Shown: positions 49,931 through 62,176 of the stretch, one piece after another
Layout of the letters: each line of letters opens with the position of its first letter
Position numbering within the stretch: the first letter of the stretch is position 1
DNA from: Muraenolepis orangiensis
Lineage: Eukaryota > Chordata > Actinopteri > Gadiformes > Muraenolepididae
Assembly (NCBI GenBank): GCA_027704905.1
Contig: CM051001.1
Span: forward strand, 26,700,737 to 26,764,736
Direction: 5' to 3'
DNA length: 64,000 bases
Notes under the pieces: model-generated
The model's database searches: none
Told to the model about the DNA's origin: nothing
The model's input: only the letters and a program-made list of their open reading frames with translations
Position numbers and translations under genes: made by a program

Positions 49931-50189
49931 TGATTTTCATCATGCACATAGCCACAGTGCTTGAGTTTCTTAAGTTCTCACGGACACAGAAGATATTTGT
50001 TGGAAAACTTTATCCTGGGATGACCTTCCTTCCTCTCCTCCAGTCAGCTGACTCAGGGGGAGCTTCTCATTCGTCAGCCTCCCCACTGAGTCAGCCAATC
50101 ACTTCCTGTTGTTTTAGCCAATCACTCATGGCCAATATCCTCCCTGGCAGGTCACCATGGAGATGCCAGATGCTCCACAATGGACCAGA

Positions 50190-50190
50190 T

Positions 50191-50246
<56 letters not shown>
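50190..50246. repeat. (TG)n microsatellite
   Basis: About 28 TG units. Confidence 0.95.
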
Positions 50247-50247
<1 letters not shown>

Positions 50248-50249
50248 CT

Positions 50250-51222
50250 AACAGAGTAACTAGTAGAGATGAAGTGTTCTAACAGAGTAACTAGTAGTGG
50301 TTAAGTGTTCTATAGTAGTGGTTAAGTGTTCTAACAGAGTAACTAGTAGTGGTTAAGTGTTCTAACAGAGTAACTAGTAGTGGTTAAGTGTTCTAACAGA
50401 GTAACTAGTAGTGGTTAAGTGTTCTAACATAGTAACTAGTAGTGGTTAAGTGTTCTAACAGAGTAACTAGTAGTGGTTAAGTGTTCTAACAGAGTAACTA
50501 GTAGTGGTTAAGTGTTCTAACAGAGTAACTAGTAGTGGTTAAGTGTTCTATAGTAGTGGTTAAGTGTTCTAACAGAGTAACTAGTAGTGGTTAAGTGTTC
50601 TAACATAGTAACTAGTAGTGGTTAAGTGTTCTAACAGAGTAACTAGTAGTGGTTAAGTGTTCTAACATTGTAACTAGTAGTGGTTAAGTGTTCTAACATA
50701 GTAACTAGTAGTGGTTAAGTGTTCTAACATAGTAACTAGTAGTGGTTAAGTGTTCTAACAGAGTAACTAGTAGTGGTTAAATGTTCTAACAGAGTAACTA
50801 GTAGTGGTTAAGTGTTCTAACAGAGTAACTAGTAGTGGTTAAGTGTTCTAACAGAGTAACTAGTAGTGGTTAAGTGTTCTAACATAGTAACTAGTAGTGG
50901 TTAAGTGTTCTAACATAGTAACTAGTAGTGGTTAAGTGTTCTAACATAGTAACTAGTAGTGGTTAAGTGTTCTAACAGAGTAACTAGTAGTGGTTAAATG
51001 TTCTAACAGAGTAACTAGTAGTGGTTAAGTGTTCTAACAGAGTAACTAGTAGTGGTTAAGTGTTCTAACAGAGTAACTAGTAGTGGTTAAGTGTTCTAAC
51101 AGAGTAACTAGTAGTGGTTAAGTGTTCTAACATAGTAACTAGTAGTGGTTAAGTGTTCGAACAGAGTAACTAGTAGTGGTTAAGTGTTCGAACAGAGTAA
51201 CTAGTAGTGGTTAAGTGTTCCT
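50250..51222. repeat. 31-bp minisatellite
   Basis: About 31 copies of AACAGAGTAACTAGTAGTGG plus TTAAGTGTTCT, with CATAG variants and two shortened units. Confidence 0.95.
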
Positions 51223-51394
51223 GGTGACATTGTTTCCTCACTACTACTCACTCACTAAGACGCTCTTCCTCATATGAAGAACATGAAGAACTGACCTACA
51301 GGAAGCAGAGCGGTCACATTCCTTCCAGTTTCTGCTCCATCTTAAAAGATAAATCTGGTCTGTGATCAGGAGTTCTGGGGCCCATTTGTGCCCT

Positions 51395-51740
51395 TTTTGG
51401 TGAGGGGCCCATTAGGGGCCCGGTGTGGTAAGGGGCCCATTAGGGGCCCGGTGTAGTAAGGGGCCCATTAGGGGCCCGGTGTGGTTAGGGGCCCATTAGG
51501 GGCCCGGTGTAGTAAGGGGCCCATTAGGGGCCCGGTGTGGTTAGGGGCCCATTAGGGGCCCGGTGTAGTAAGGGGCCCATTAGGGGCCCGGTGTGGTTAG
51601 GGGCCCATTAGGGGCCCGGTGTAGTAAGGGGCCCATTAGGGGCCCGTTGTGGTTAGGGGCCCATTAGGGGCCCGGTGTAGTAAGGGGCCCATTAGGGGCC
51701 CGGTGCGGTTAGGGGCCCGGTGCGGTTAGGGGCCCGGTGT
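51395..51740. repeat. ~29-bp minisatellite with dimeric higher-order structure
   Basis: Units of AGGGGCCCATTAGGGGCCCG plus GTGTGGTTA or GTGTAGTAA alternate for several periods, so the true period is a dimer of about 58 bp. Confidence 0.92.
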
Positions 51741-51922
51741 TGACCTGAGGTTGTCAGCTGTGTCCCTTAGCAGTTAAACCACATGTTACTCATGCTAGAA
51801 CATCTGAGGTGAATCAACTTAACCATCTTAACTAGAGGAGGTTAACCAGCTAAAGTAGTGGAGGTTTACCAGCTTAACCAGAGGAGGGATGCTTCAAGGA
51901 GACTTCTATTATTGACTATTGA

Positions 51923-52039
<117 letters not shown>

Positions 52040-52211
52040 GGATGATGGTATGATGGAGAGTCATAGAAAGAGTGATGGAGATAAAGAAATATAGAGACAG
52101 CTTTGGGCATCTAGGCAGAGGACCACCTGTTGCATTATGGGTAATCATTCAGCGAGAGGCCCCTGGGGCACGTAGAGAGAAGGGGACATGACATGATGAA
52201 TGAGGGGCCCT

Positions 52212-52236
52212 TACACACACACACACAAACACAAAC

Positions 52237-52269
<33 letters not shown>

Positions 52270-52298
52270 AACACAAACACACACACACACACACACAT
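52212..52298. repeat. (CA)n microsatellite with AAACACA variants
   Basis: About 85 bp. Confidence 0.93.
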
Positions 52299-52349
52299 GC
52301 TGTTGTTTGTAAAGTAAAGAACAAACTGAATGTTCTCACACACACAAGC

Positions 52350-52640
52350 TTTCAGGTAACATTCAGGTCACTTTCAGGTAACATTGAGGTAATATTCAGT
52401 TAATATTCAGTTAATATTCAGTTAATATTCAGTTAATATTCAGATAACTTTCAGGTAATATTCAGTTAATATTCAGTTAATATTCAGTTAATATTCAGTT
52501 AATAGTCAGGTCACTTTCAGGTAATATTCAGTTAATATTCAGTTAATATTCAGTTAATAGTCAGGTCACTTTCAGGTAATATTCAGTTAATAGTCAGTTA
52601 ATAGTCAGGTCACTTTCATATATATATATATATATATATA
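52350..52640. repeat. 11-bp TTAATATTCAG repeat
   Basis: About 22 units including GGTCACTTTCA variants, then a short (TA)n run. Confidence 0.88.
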
Positions 52641-52724
52641 ATATTCAGGTAGACTGTGTGTGGTCTGTACAGTGAACCTATCCTGTTAACTTTATTAAAA
52701 ACTAAAAACACATTTCCACATTCA

Positions 52725-52870
52725 GATATATGATATCCGTGTATACTTTATCCATCCTGGGGGAAATGGTTTCTAAAGATAGAATGGACGGTGTGAAAAA
52801 ATAGAACACAATAAAAATAAAATAATAAAACAAATATGAAAAAGTAGAGCAATAAAACAAGTAGAGCAAT
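52725..52870. mobile_element. Fragment of a fish LINE/SINE tail
   Basis: ATACTTTATCCATCCTGGGG GAAATGG resembles the common teleost terminus ATACTTTATTGATCCC. Followed by A/T-rich sequence. Confidence 0.45.
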
Positions 52871-52872
52871 AA

Positions 52873-52874
<2 letters not shown>

Positions 52875-52916
<42 letters not shown>

Positions 52917-53170
52917 GAAGGACATTCATGAGGGGAGTAGAGAGGAGAGGAGAGGAGAGGAGAGGAGGAGGAGGGAGGAGGGGAGGAGGGAGAGAGGAGA
53001 GGAGAGGAGAGGAGAGGAGAGGAGAGGAGAGGAGAGGAGAGGAGAGGAGAGGAGAGGAGAGGAGAGGAGAGGAGAAAGCGGAGGAGGTAGTGAACAGAGG
53101 AGAAGAGAGAGGAGAGAGGAGGGAGACGACCTAGGAAAGGAGGGAGAGAGAAGAGAGGAGAGGAGACGAG
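52875..53170. repeat. (TA)n then GAGAGGAGAG purine array
   Basis: (TA)n to 52,912, then about 240 bp of GGAGA pentamers. Confidence 0.92.
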
Positions 53171-53189
53171 ACGAGAATAGAATGTCTCT

Positions 53190-53785
53190 ATGTTGTGAAT
53201 CTATATTGTGTGTATTTATATGTAGTGTATCTGTGGTGTGTATCTAAACGGTGTGTATCTATATGGTGTGTATCTATATGGTGTGTATCTATATGGTGTG
53301 TATCTAAATGGTGTGTATCTAAATGGTGTGTATCTGTGGTGTGTATCTATATGGTGTGTATCTAAATGGTGTGTATCTAAATGGTGTGTATCTGTGGTGT
53401 GTATCTATATGGTGTGTATCTATATGGTGTGTATCTAAATGGTGTGTATCTAAATGGTGTGTATCTATATGGTGTGTATCTGTGGATCATGGTGTGTATC
53501 TATATGGTGTGTATCTAAGGTGTACTATGGTGTGTATCTGTGTGTGTATCTATATGGTGTGTATCTACATGGTGTGTATCGGGTGTATCTATATGGTGTG
53601 TATCTATACGGTGTGTATCTATACGGTGTGTATCTATGTGGTGTGTATCTATGTGGTGTGTATCTATGTGGTGTGTATCTATTGGTGGACTAGCGTGTGT
53701 ATCTATGCGGTGTGTATCTATGTGATGTGTATCTATATGGTGTGTATCTATATGGTGTGTATTTATATGGTGTCTCCCCCCAAAG
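53190..53785. repeat. 15-bp minisatellite (TGTGTATCTATATGG)
   Basis: About 38 copies with CTAAATGG, CTGTGG and CTATGTGG variants. Cys/Val/Tyr-rich open frames here are artefacts. Confidence 0.93.
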
Positions 53786-53789
53786 GTTC

Positions 53790-55240
53790 AGGATGCTGCC
53801 AAGATACGGTTGCTATAGAGACGGATACTAAGTGGTGAAACAGCGTCCTCTAGTGTCCACATCATCTCACTACACATAGGGACATAAAACAGCCCCTGGA
53901 TATTATACCTTATACCTTATTATTGTAAATAATAGGTATTAATAGGTATAAAATAATAGGTATAAAATATAGGTAATAGGTATTCACAGAGTATCTGTGG
54001 TCAAAAGATCACATCGGATGTCTTAAACTTGGTATATATTATTATAGCATATTCAATATGATATGACTTTATTATTATTATTTCACACGCTGTACATGCC
54101 TCGTGGACCCATGAGGTCCATCTAAAATACTTTTCTGTACAGTGAAAATTTTCTAACGAATATTCTTAAAAAAAACACTGATCTGATCCACAAAGCGATA
54201 AAGACATTTAAAATATACAAAAAATGGCTTATGCCGAAGATATTATTTTATATGATCGAACATTATGCTATCAATCAAAACTCCACTTCAGAAGTTCTCA
54301 GGGCTAATAATAACAATAACGGTGGCCCTATAAATAGTAGTGCAAATGACAAAAGTTGTGATTATCCATACGGAGAGGTGCAGGGGGGAACACGTGACTG
54401 GGTGATGTAGTCTTCAGTCACGTGACAACAGGCCTGCCAATTTCCCACAGACACGACTGAGAGGACCTCTCTGAAGAAGACACAAAGATATGTGAACAAA
54501 CTCTACGTTTTAGCCGCAGTATTTCAAGGTCTCACGAAAGATGTCACTAGATTTACACAATTTCACTAGAAGCAGCGCCGTCTTGCCAGATGTGTTCATT
54601 TATCTTGTGGAGAATTATTATCTCCCCTTAAATAAATAAGGTACATTTGTTGAAAGAAGGAAACCACAATATATCGCTGATGGTACAGAATCAGAATGCC
54701 TTTATTATCATCGTACAACGCAACCGTCTAGCAATCCTCAGGACACTCCCACAAACAACAATTGAAAAATATATAATTATTTGAAAAACGAAACAAAGCA
54801 AAAATAAACAGGTTAAAAAATGCCATATACAATAGTATATCAACATATTGCGGTGGCCCTAGTATAATTACAATATAACGCGTTTCAATCACTCCTGGTT
54901 TTCGTTTGGTTTCACTAAGTGCACCTGCGGCAGCTCGCTGGTTGTTCTCTTCAGTTCTCAGTCCAATGTCTCCTAAACACACGGTAATATAATAGTTTAC
55001 TAACTGAACCAGAACCAGTGTGTGTAATGTTATGGTTAACAGACGAATTACTTATGCTCTCTTCCTCTGGTTCACAGGTGATGAAGACTTTTCAAAGTAA
55101 ACAACGCACAACGTATCCAGACCTGCTGTGAGTAGAACATTGAGTCTGACCACTCGGCTACTCATTAAAACTAAGTTATGGATTGTTGGCTCTGGATAGC
55201 CTGTCTTAAAGTGAACAATGGTGCACTATCTCTAAATTAC
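53790..55240. other. Largely unique intergenic DNA
   Basis: No credible exon, tRNA or tandem array. CAGAATGCCTTTATTATCAT at 54,694 looks like a fragment of a fish repeat end. Confidence 0.45.
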
Positions 55241-55244
55241 ATTA

Positions 55245-55445
55245 GTCATTTAGCAGACGCTTTTATCCAAAGCGACTGACAATAGTGTTTCAACAAAGGA
55301 AGGTAAGAGAACAACTCGTCACCAGAAGTCAAAAGTGCATTTCATTTCTAACAAGAACTGAACCAGTGCTCAGGTAGAAGTACAATAAGTTCAGTTAAAA
55401 GTACAGTAAGGGAAAAGTACAATATGTTGGCAAACAATATAAAAC
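55245..55445 (-). mobile_element. L2-type LINE 3' tail
   Basis: Reverse complement of the terminus seen at 24,260-24,376: GTCATTTAGCAGACGCTTTT ATCCAAAGCGACT, then AAGGAAGGTAAGAGAACAAC TCGTCACCAGAAGTC. Confidence 0.85.
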
Positions 55446-55939
55446 AATAGTGTGTGTGTGTGTTCAGATCTTAGCTGTAATCGTCCGATCCTCGGCTACG
55501 CATATTAACTGTGCTCCAACCGGGGAAACGGAGAAGACTAATCAAAAGAGAATTTAGAATCCTAAAATATGTCATTAAGACTGTTGAGATACGATACAAT
55601 TCAATACAATATTCCATGGAACAGAGAGCCCGAGATTCCCACCCGACAGACCGGATAACCCGTTCACTGCCCGTCAGTAGTCCACCCAAAAGTCCCAAAA
55701 AACACATATTTATCCCTTGAAACTCCTCATTCTCATCATCCTGTCCAGTATTTTCCTGACAGACCGTGCTTTGTCAACGACCCCCTTCTGCGACGGGTCA
55801 TCCGCGACGGCTTCTTCCTTTCCCCGGCCCTCGGGGTCATTCTGTTATCTATTCTCACACGATGTATTAGGCGTCCCTCCTCCACGGCCTTCCACTGCCT
55901 TCCACTGCCGGGTGAACTCTCTCTTAACATGGGCGGCAG

Positions 55940-56168
55940 TATACGTCAGGAGGTAGAGCGGTCGCCCCACTGGTTCGGTCCCCGGCTCCTCCTAGCAAAA
56001 ACTGGCGAATTCAGCAAAAAAATCACGCTAACTGCTCCTGACGTGCTGGCTGTCTCCTTGCATGGCTGACTCTGCCGTCTGTGGTTGAATGTGTGTATGA
56101 ATGGGTGAATGTGAGGCATGACTTGTAAAGCGCTTTGGATAAAAGCACTAAATAAAAGCATCCCTTAA
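55940..56168 (+). mobile_element. tRNA-derived SINE, copy D
   Basis: Best-preserved head: A-box-like GGTAGAGCGGTCGCC and B-box-like GGTTCGGTCCCCGGCTCC. It has only two GAATGGGTGAATG internal units, then tail TTGTAAAGCGCTTTGGATAA AAGCACTAAATAAAAGC. Confidence 0.8.
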
Positions 56169-57004
56169 CTGCTGAGCAAGCCTAACACACTGCTTATCTG
56201 AAGGGAACACTGCTTATGTACATGGGAACACGTTTAACACATGAATACACACTTCTAACTTTTACCCAATATGTATGTATTATTGATATGAAATTTCTCG
56301 ATTTTTACCAGACTCACATCCCCAGTCTGCATCATTATAATGTAGAATTGGATGTTAACTATGTTAAAAATGATACTAGTATACATGTTAATGGTGTGTT
56401 TCTGCACGTTACACTTGACAGTTCAACTATGAAGAAGAGACTTTATTTCTGAGTCTCACCGCTGAAGAAGAAGCGAACCGTAAGTCAGTGATTTCTGCTT
56501 TACTCTTAAGCAGCTTTGTGTATTTTGGCTGGTTGGTGCAAGGCCTGATGAATGAGCATTTAGTCTGAATGAGTAATTTGAATTACATTTTGTTAAAAGT
56601 GGTTCAATTAGACGCTTTAAGTGAGTGTTGTAGGTGACGTTATGTGACGTTATACTAGAAGTGTCCCAGAAGCTTAACCCTCTCTCTAACACGGTCATCG
56701 ACACCAACCATCTTACTGATGGAGGTTTGGTCTGAGGGTCCAGATATACATGCTAGTCCAGCGCTAGTCTGAAGCCTACAGTTCTGTAGACCTGGGCCTC
56801 CTCAGGAGAAACAAAGTGCTCAAGAATACATGGTGACATCAGTCACATGAACCCGGGATGTCCTCAAGATGGTGCCGTGAATTCCCCCCAAGGTGCAAAG
56901 CTGTGGGGAAGATGAGAGGGCTCTTCATCTGAGCCAGCAGCCTGACGCTGCTCTTCAGTACCCACCAGCCCACCACCGGCTGGTCCTTCTGACTGATGAC
57001 CTTC

Positions 57005-57347
57005 TGTCACGGTGTGCCTTCCTGTCTCCTCGCTCCCACTACACACTACCGGATAGCCACGCCCCCCTTGTTAATTCTCAACCGCAGCTGCAGCGCATCA
57101 CAGTTAACTCTCCCCCCCCCCCCCCCCCCATGTTCTCCCGCCTGTGTGATTGTCTGCCACACACCTGATTGGTTCCACCTGTTCCCTGTTACCTTGTGTA
57201 TATATAGTCTGCGTGTTCCTTTGTTCTGGGCCAGTTGGTCTTGTTTCATGCCAGAGAACCAGCACTTTGCATTTCATCAGTAAAGACTCTTGATACTTTT
57301 GTCTGGAGTCGTGCGTTTGGGTTTGGGTCCATAGTTCGGTCGTGACA
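57005..57347. mobile_element. Solo LTR of a Ty3/gypsy-type element
   Basis: 343 bp beginning TGTCACG and ending CGTGACA, flanked by a perfect 5-bp duplication CCTTC (57000-57004 and 57348-57352). Contains a TATATATA promoter-like site at about 57,199 and GTAAAGACTC near the end. No internal region remains. The flanking sequence (56,860-57,000 and 57,353-57,700) reads on across the insertion and is otherwise unrecognised. Confidence 0.85.
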
Positions 57348-57719
57348 CCTTCTGCTCACCACTTTCCACCAAGTCCTGTCTGCTAATCAATGCAATGTGT
57401 TCTATGGTTCTCTGGTCTAAGACCCTTTGTATTCTAGTCGCTGAGAGGAGTAACACCCACCTCTACCCCTTGACATTGTTACTTGGGGAATCAATGTCTC
57501 CATGTTGAAGGACATCCCGGTTCAGGTAACTGATGTTACAACGAACACTCGTCTTCCCCTGAGGAGGCACGTCTACAGGACTGTAGACTTCAGACAGCGC
57601 TGTATCCCAGCATGCATATCTGGTCCCTCAGACCACACCTCCACCAGTAAGGCAACACTCATGCTATATAGTGGCTGGAATCATGTTACATTGTTCTGTG
57701 TATTGTCAATGTTTACATT

Positions 57720-58985
57720 TTTGATTAAAATAGTTTAGGTAAGGGTTTGAGTTTTAAAGTTGTGTGACCAATGGTGGTTAGTTTAGTTAGATAAACACAT
57801 GGGGTGCATTGCGATGTGAAGTCACAATGATTGAATAGTACAGAAACCAACAGCAACCAATCGCTGGACTACAAGATCTTCCCCCATTCAGCTCAAGGTG
57901 AGGTGCTGGTTATGTTTCTTCCTGCTGGGTCGGTTTCTACTGGAAGTTTAGGATTCCAGTTGGACTGTTGTGTGCGTCCTGCGGATGATGCGAGTTTTTA
58001 GGACACAGTTGGTAGTTGGTACAGTTGGCAGGCAGTTAGTTGGACACTAAGTCACCTAAGAGGGCATCTGGCAGTACGTTCAGGGTTTGCATTTGCGTAA
58101 CGTTGTCACAATTTTGCCTACGACATTCCCGTTACTTGCGACGACACTCTTTTTGCGTTCTACTTGCGTGCACAACGAAGACAATTTGAAGGCTGCAAAA
58201 CATTTTGAGGTGAAAACAATTTGGCATTTCACACTTTTGAATATTGCAAAGTATCATTTTTATATTCTATTTAATATTGATTAGTGCTCTTTGTACATAC
58301 AGTGTTTCAACTACCATTCTAAACATCTGGTATATGATTGCCACATAACTTAAGCCTTACTAACCATTATTTTTACACCATACTTGTGATAGGTTACCAT
58401 CTGATAATCAGCAGCTAAAATGATGGACATAGGTCTAACATGTTGCAGTAGTACAGACTATAGAACTGTACAGGGTTAAAATGATAACACAGTTAAAATG
58501 GTAACATGTAGTTTGTCTCCCTCCACCTTCTGGTCCAACAAGTCCTCCACAGCAGGTCAGTGCTCTGGTCCATCAGCAGTAGGTCTTTCCAGGTCAGTTT
58601 TAAAGCACGGGCTGAATAACTGGTTCTGGTTTCTAATGGCAGGCGCTCTCCCTTCATACCCAGAACAGGAGGCCACACAGTCAGTCTTATCTCTGCAGTC
58701 TCCTCTAGGTTTGAGAAATAAATATGTGTTCAATATATAGTATAATATGTATTTGCTTATTAATACAAAATTAAATGACATAGCTGTTTACAAGGCAGCA
58801 AATACTGCCGTAGAAATGCTGCTGTTGTGTCTAATAAAGCAAGACTAAGAAGATCATTGTGGTTCCTCTGAGGCATTCTTTGATTGTTTGATGGTTTTCA
58901 GTTAATTCTGTCAATGTAGTGAAGCGCTGTGCAGAGCAGGGACTGCAGGGTTTCAATAACATGATCTCATTGGATCAATTTGGAA
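57720..58985. other. Unique intergenic DNA, nothing recognised
   Basis: No tandem array, transposon signature or credible exon seen on either strand. Confidence 0.4.
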
Positions 58986-58989
58986 ATGT

Positions 58990-59395
58990 GAAGTGAGTTG
59001 AAAAGTAAAGACAGGAAAGCGGCACCAGGATGGACCAGAGGCTGGGGACCAGAGGCACCAGGGTGGACCAGAGGCTGGGGACCAGAGGCACCAGGATGGA
59101 CCAGAGGCTGGGGACCAGAGGCACCAGGGTGGACCAGAGGCTGGGGACCAGAGGCATGCGGCACCAGGATGGACCAGAGGCATGCGGCACCAGGATGGAC
59201 CAGAGGCTGGGGACCAGAGGCACCAGGATGGACCAGAGGCTCCATGATGGACAATAGGCTGGGGACCAGAGGCTGGGGACCAGAGGCATGCGGCACCAGG
59301 ATGGACCAGAGGCTGGGGACCAGAGGCATGCGGCACCAGGATGGACCAGAGGCTGGGGACCAGAGGCATGCGGCACCAGGATGGACCAGATTGTA
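58990..59395. repeat. Compound ~34-bp minisatellite
   Basis: Units GCACCAGGATGGACCAGAGG plus CTGGGGACCAGAG, with CATGCG insertions making longer units. The lack of stops gives open frames on both strands, judged artefacts. Confidence 0.92.
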
Positions 59396-59984
59396 ACAAT
59401 CACCAAGCTTATCTGAAACACTTAAAGCCCTCAGCCCTTTAGGTCTGGTGGGTGCTTATTGTAGAGGGGTATTATTTTGTTAAATTCTAATTCTGTGCGA
59501 GGTTGTTTGTGATTTGATTAACAAACTACAGCTGTTAACCTATTCATTTCACTAATTTGGCATTCTGCATAGTTGCCAAAATTCAGTGGCATCACCCAGC
59601 ATCCAAACTCTGGAGATGATGATCAACTTGTGTATAAACACAATGTCCTAAACTGAACATTGCGCTTATTTATTTGACCAATAATCAGCACCTCATCCCA
59701 GCTGGAATCGTCACTGGACTGAGGATTCATCTCCTACACAACTTGGTGTCACCTTATGTTGGACCTTTCTCTGAGCAGACTCATATTGTTTTTGTGTTGA
59801 AGCGGACCTTGTGTTCAAAAGGCTCTTGTCTGCAGATGTGCTTACACACTACTCACCTGTTAGCCTTGCCTACATGTCTGTCTCTTTACTAACCTCACAA
59901 CGTCCCTGTTCTCTACTCCATACCCATGGAAGGAGGGATCCCTCCTATGTGTTCATCTCAAGAGTGTTTCCTTACCCTCCTGAG

Positions 59985-60070
59985 GGGTTAGGGTTCAGGG
60001 TCAGCGCTAGGGTTTAGGGTTCAGGGTCAGCGTTAGGGTTCAGGGTCAGGATTTAAGGTCAGGGTTTAGA
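59985..60070. repeat. Degenerate TTAGGG-like repeat
   Basis: Mixed GGGTTAGGGTTCAGGGTCAG and AGGGTTTAGGG units, about 80 bp. Not a perfect telomeric array. From 60,070 to 60,660 nothing recognisable is seen. Confidence 0.6.
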
Positions 60071-60689
60071 GACTGTTAGGCAGGACTGGTTTCACAACAT
60101 GCTTCTTTCTGAATGGTTTGGACACAATGTGTTCTGAGAATGTTTTAACGTGCAATTTTTACATTTACATTTACACATTGTATTTTATAATTTAAGTCTT
60201 ATGAAAATCCTGTGTGGTTGTGACTTTTTGTTGTCGTGTTAGTTTAGTTCTGGTATTAAACATGACTAACATAATACATTGTTCCCACAGTAAACACATG
60301 CATATTACAAATACAGTCACATCCACATATTTGTAATAATGTTCTTGCTACTAACATTAAAGTTATTATTTTCCACATGTTCCCCTCTAATTAGGATTTG
60401 ATCTGATTAACTGTTATTATAGGATGAATTACTACTTAATGTAAGGAGAAGTTCATGCAGAACCTTAATTCTATCTCTCAATGTTTAATTTGACCCGTAC
60501 AGCGTGTGGTTTGACCTAAATGAACATAATTGTGTGCTGCATTAACCCCATTCCTAAACCTCTTGTGAGATTGTTTCACTCCCGCCAGCGTCTCATATTC
60601 TTCACCAATTAAACACTCAAAAATGAATAAATAAAACTTATGGCTGGCCACCTGATTCGGAGTCTAAACACCAAGTCAGACAAACCACG

Positions 60690-60835
60690 GTGAGGGTTTG
60701 GCGCCACCTAGCGGTCAGCAAGGTGGCCTGATCCAGACTAGTGAAGGAACCGTGGCTGGAGGCAAGTGGCAGTGACCCTGGTTTCCACTCCCACTTTAGG
60801 GTCAGGAGCTTGCACAGTATGTAGGAGAAGAAAGG
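60690..60835. repeat. Dispersed repeat, also at 62,975-63,095
   Basis: Shares CTGATCCAGAC, AAGGAACC, ACCCTGGTTTCCACTCCCAC and TTTAGGGTCAGG in the same order with 62,975-63,095 in direct orientation. Family unknown. Confidence 0.6.
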
Positions 60836-61254
60836 AATGAGAAGTGTCGGTTCTTGTTAAAACACGCTCTTCAGTTGGGCAGAAGCTTTCCATTAGAAAA
60901 AGGGTAGAGGGTATGCATATTTACGTCTAATAATCCACCGTATACATTCGACTAAAATGGCAGCCAGTCTATTGGGCTCAGAGAGAGAAATACAATTGAG
61001 AGTAAATACCTCTCAGAAGATCTCTCAACATGACCAGACTTTATTTTAAATCCTCTTTGCTCAGGTGTTCACCCATGAGTGTTTAACTGAGGCTTTCTCC
61101 AAACACATGTCTTTGTATCCAAAGCGTGACAATATGCCATTAATCATCACCAGAGGGAATTTAGTACCAAAAAAAGCTGCTGTGGAAATAGTTTATAAGG
61201 CGTAGATCTACACCCTCAGGCAAAGATCTGGAAGGTTCCACCATCTACCCGCGA

Positions 61255-61312
61255 GATCCAACATGTCGGACTGGATCCAACATGTTGGACTGGATCCAAC
61301 ATGTCTGTATTT
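61255..61312. repeat. ~20-bp GGATCCAACATGTTGGACT triplicate
   Basis: Three copies, each with an internal palindromic CCAACATGTTGG core. Confidence 0.85.
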
Positions 61313-61437
61313 GCATACCAGCAGCTCACATGGAATAAAACATCACAATTGGTTATTATTCCCATCAAAGGAAAAACATCTTTATTTCCGAACAGGGAGT
61401 CACGTTTATGTTCACATTCAGGGAATCTGGGTTTGAT

Positions 61438-61732
61438 CTCACACACACACACACAAATACACACACATAGAAACACACATGCATACAGACACACAGACAC
61501 ACACATACGCATACAGACACACACATACAGACACACATGCACACAGACACACACACACATACAGATACACCCACACGTGTACAGACACACACAGACACAC
61601 ACACACACACATAGACACACACAGACACACATACGCATACAGACACACACACACACCAGCATACAGACACGCATACAGACACACACACATGCATACAGAC
61701 ACACACACATTCAGCCACACACACACCCCGAG
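61438..61732. repeat. CA-rich microsatellite (ACAGACACACAC)
   Basis: About 295 bp of CA with GCATACAGA variants. Open frames on both strands are artefacts. Confidence 0.93.
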
Positions 61733-61829
61733 GAGTTATGAACACACAGCTTGGATTGATGCTTAAACTTGCCTTGTGGAGGCGTGTTCCACGTGTAGGT
61801 CCCTACATGCACAACACCTCTCCTCCAGC

Positions 61830-61869
61830 TTAACGCTACCCTCCTTCCCACTGTTGACGCCTGCAGAAG
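61830..61869 (+). other. Possible 5' UTR exon end of the coiled-coil gene
   Basis: CCTGCAGAAG followed by a strong donor GTAAGT at 61,870, about 220 bp upstream of the first coding exon. Unsupported beyond the donor match. Confidence 0.25.
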
Positions 61870-62088
61870 GTAAGTGCAGAACACCTACCTGACCAACTGA
61901 AGAGTGTGGAAAGCCACCTGCTGCCTTTAACTTGAGCCCGGTTTAAGATCGCTCAGGACCCAAACGCTCAGGACTTAGGACTGCACCCTGACAGGCCAAA
62001 CCGAACACACTTCGTTCTGAGGTCTGAGGGTTCTGGTGCGGAACAGGTCCTTGGTAGACCAAGGAACCTACTACGAGCCGGAGTGACG

Positions 62089-62176
62089 ATGAGGAGGTTT
62101 TTCAAAGCACGAGACGAAGACTCCAGTCAAATCCAGTACCTGACGGCCAAGTGTCACCGGCTGGCGCACGATAGAG
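62089..62176 (+). CDS. Coiled-coil gene, coding exon 1
   Basis: 88 nt. Start chosen because it is the first in-frame ATG and the frame joins exon 2 exactly. Confidence 0.72.

Noticed and set aside
53238..53838. Cys/Val/Tyr-rich 171-codon frame
   Set aside because: Translation of a 15-bp minisatellite (unit a multiple of three).
54728..54982. 84-codon minus frame with a hydrophobic C-terminal half
   Set aside because: The A/T-rich end matches the style of a fish repeat terminus (CAGAATGCCTTTATTATCAT); no conserved motif or splice context.
58953..59421. Long frames on both strands rich in WSPASGPSWC or GWGPEAPGWTR
   Set aside because: A compound minisatellite without stop codons explains both.
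59985..60070. Interstitial telomere proper
   Set aside because: Too short and too degenerate to call a telomeric array.
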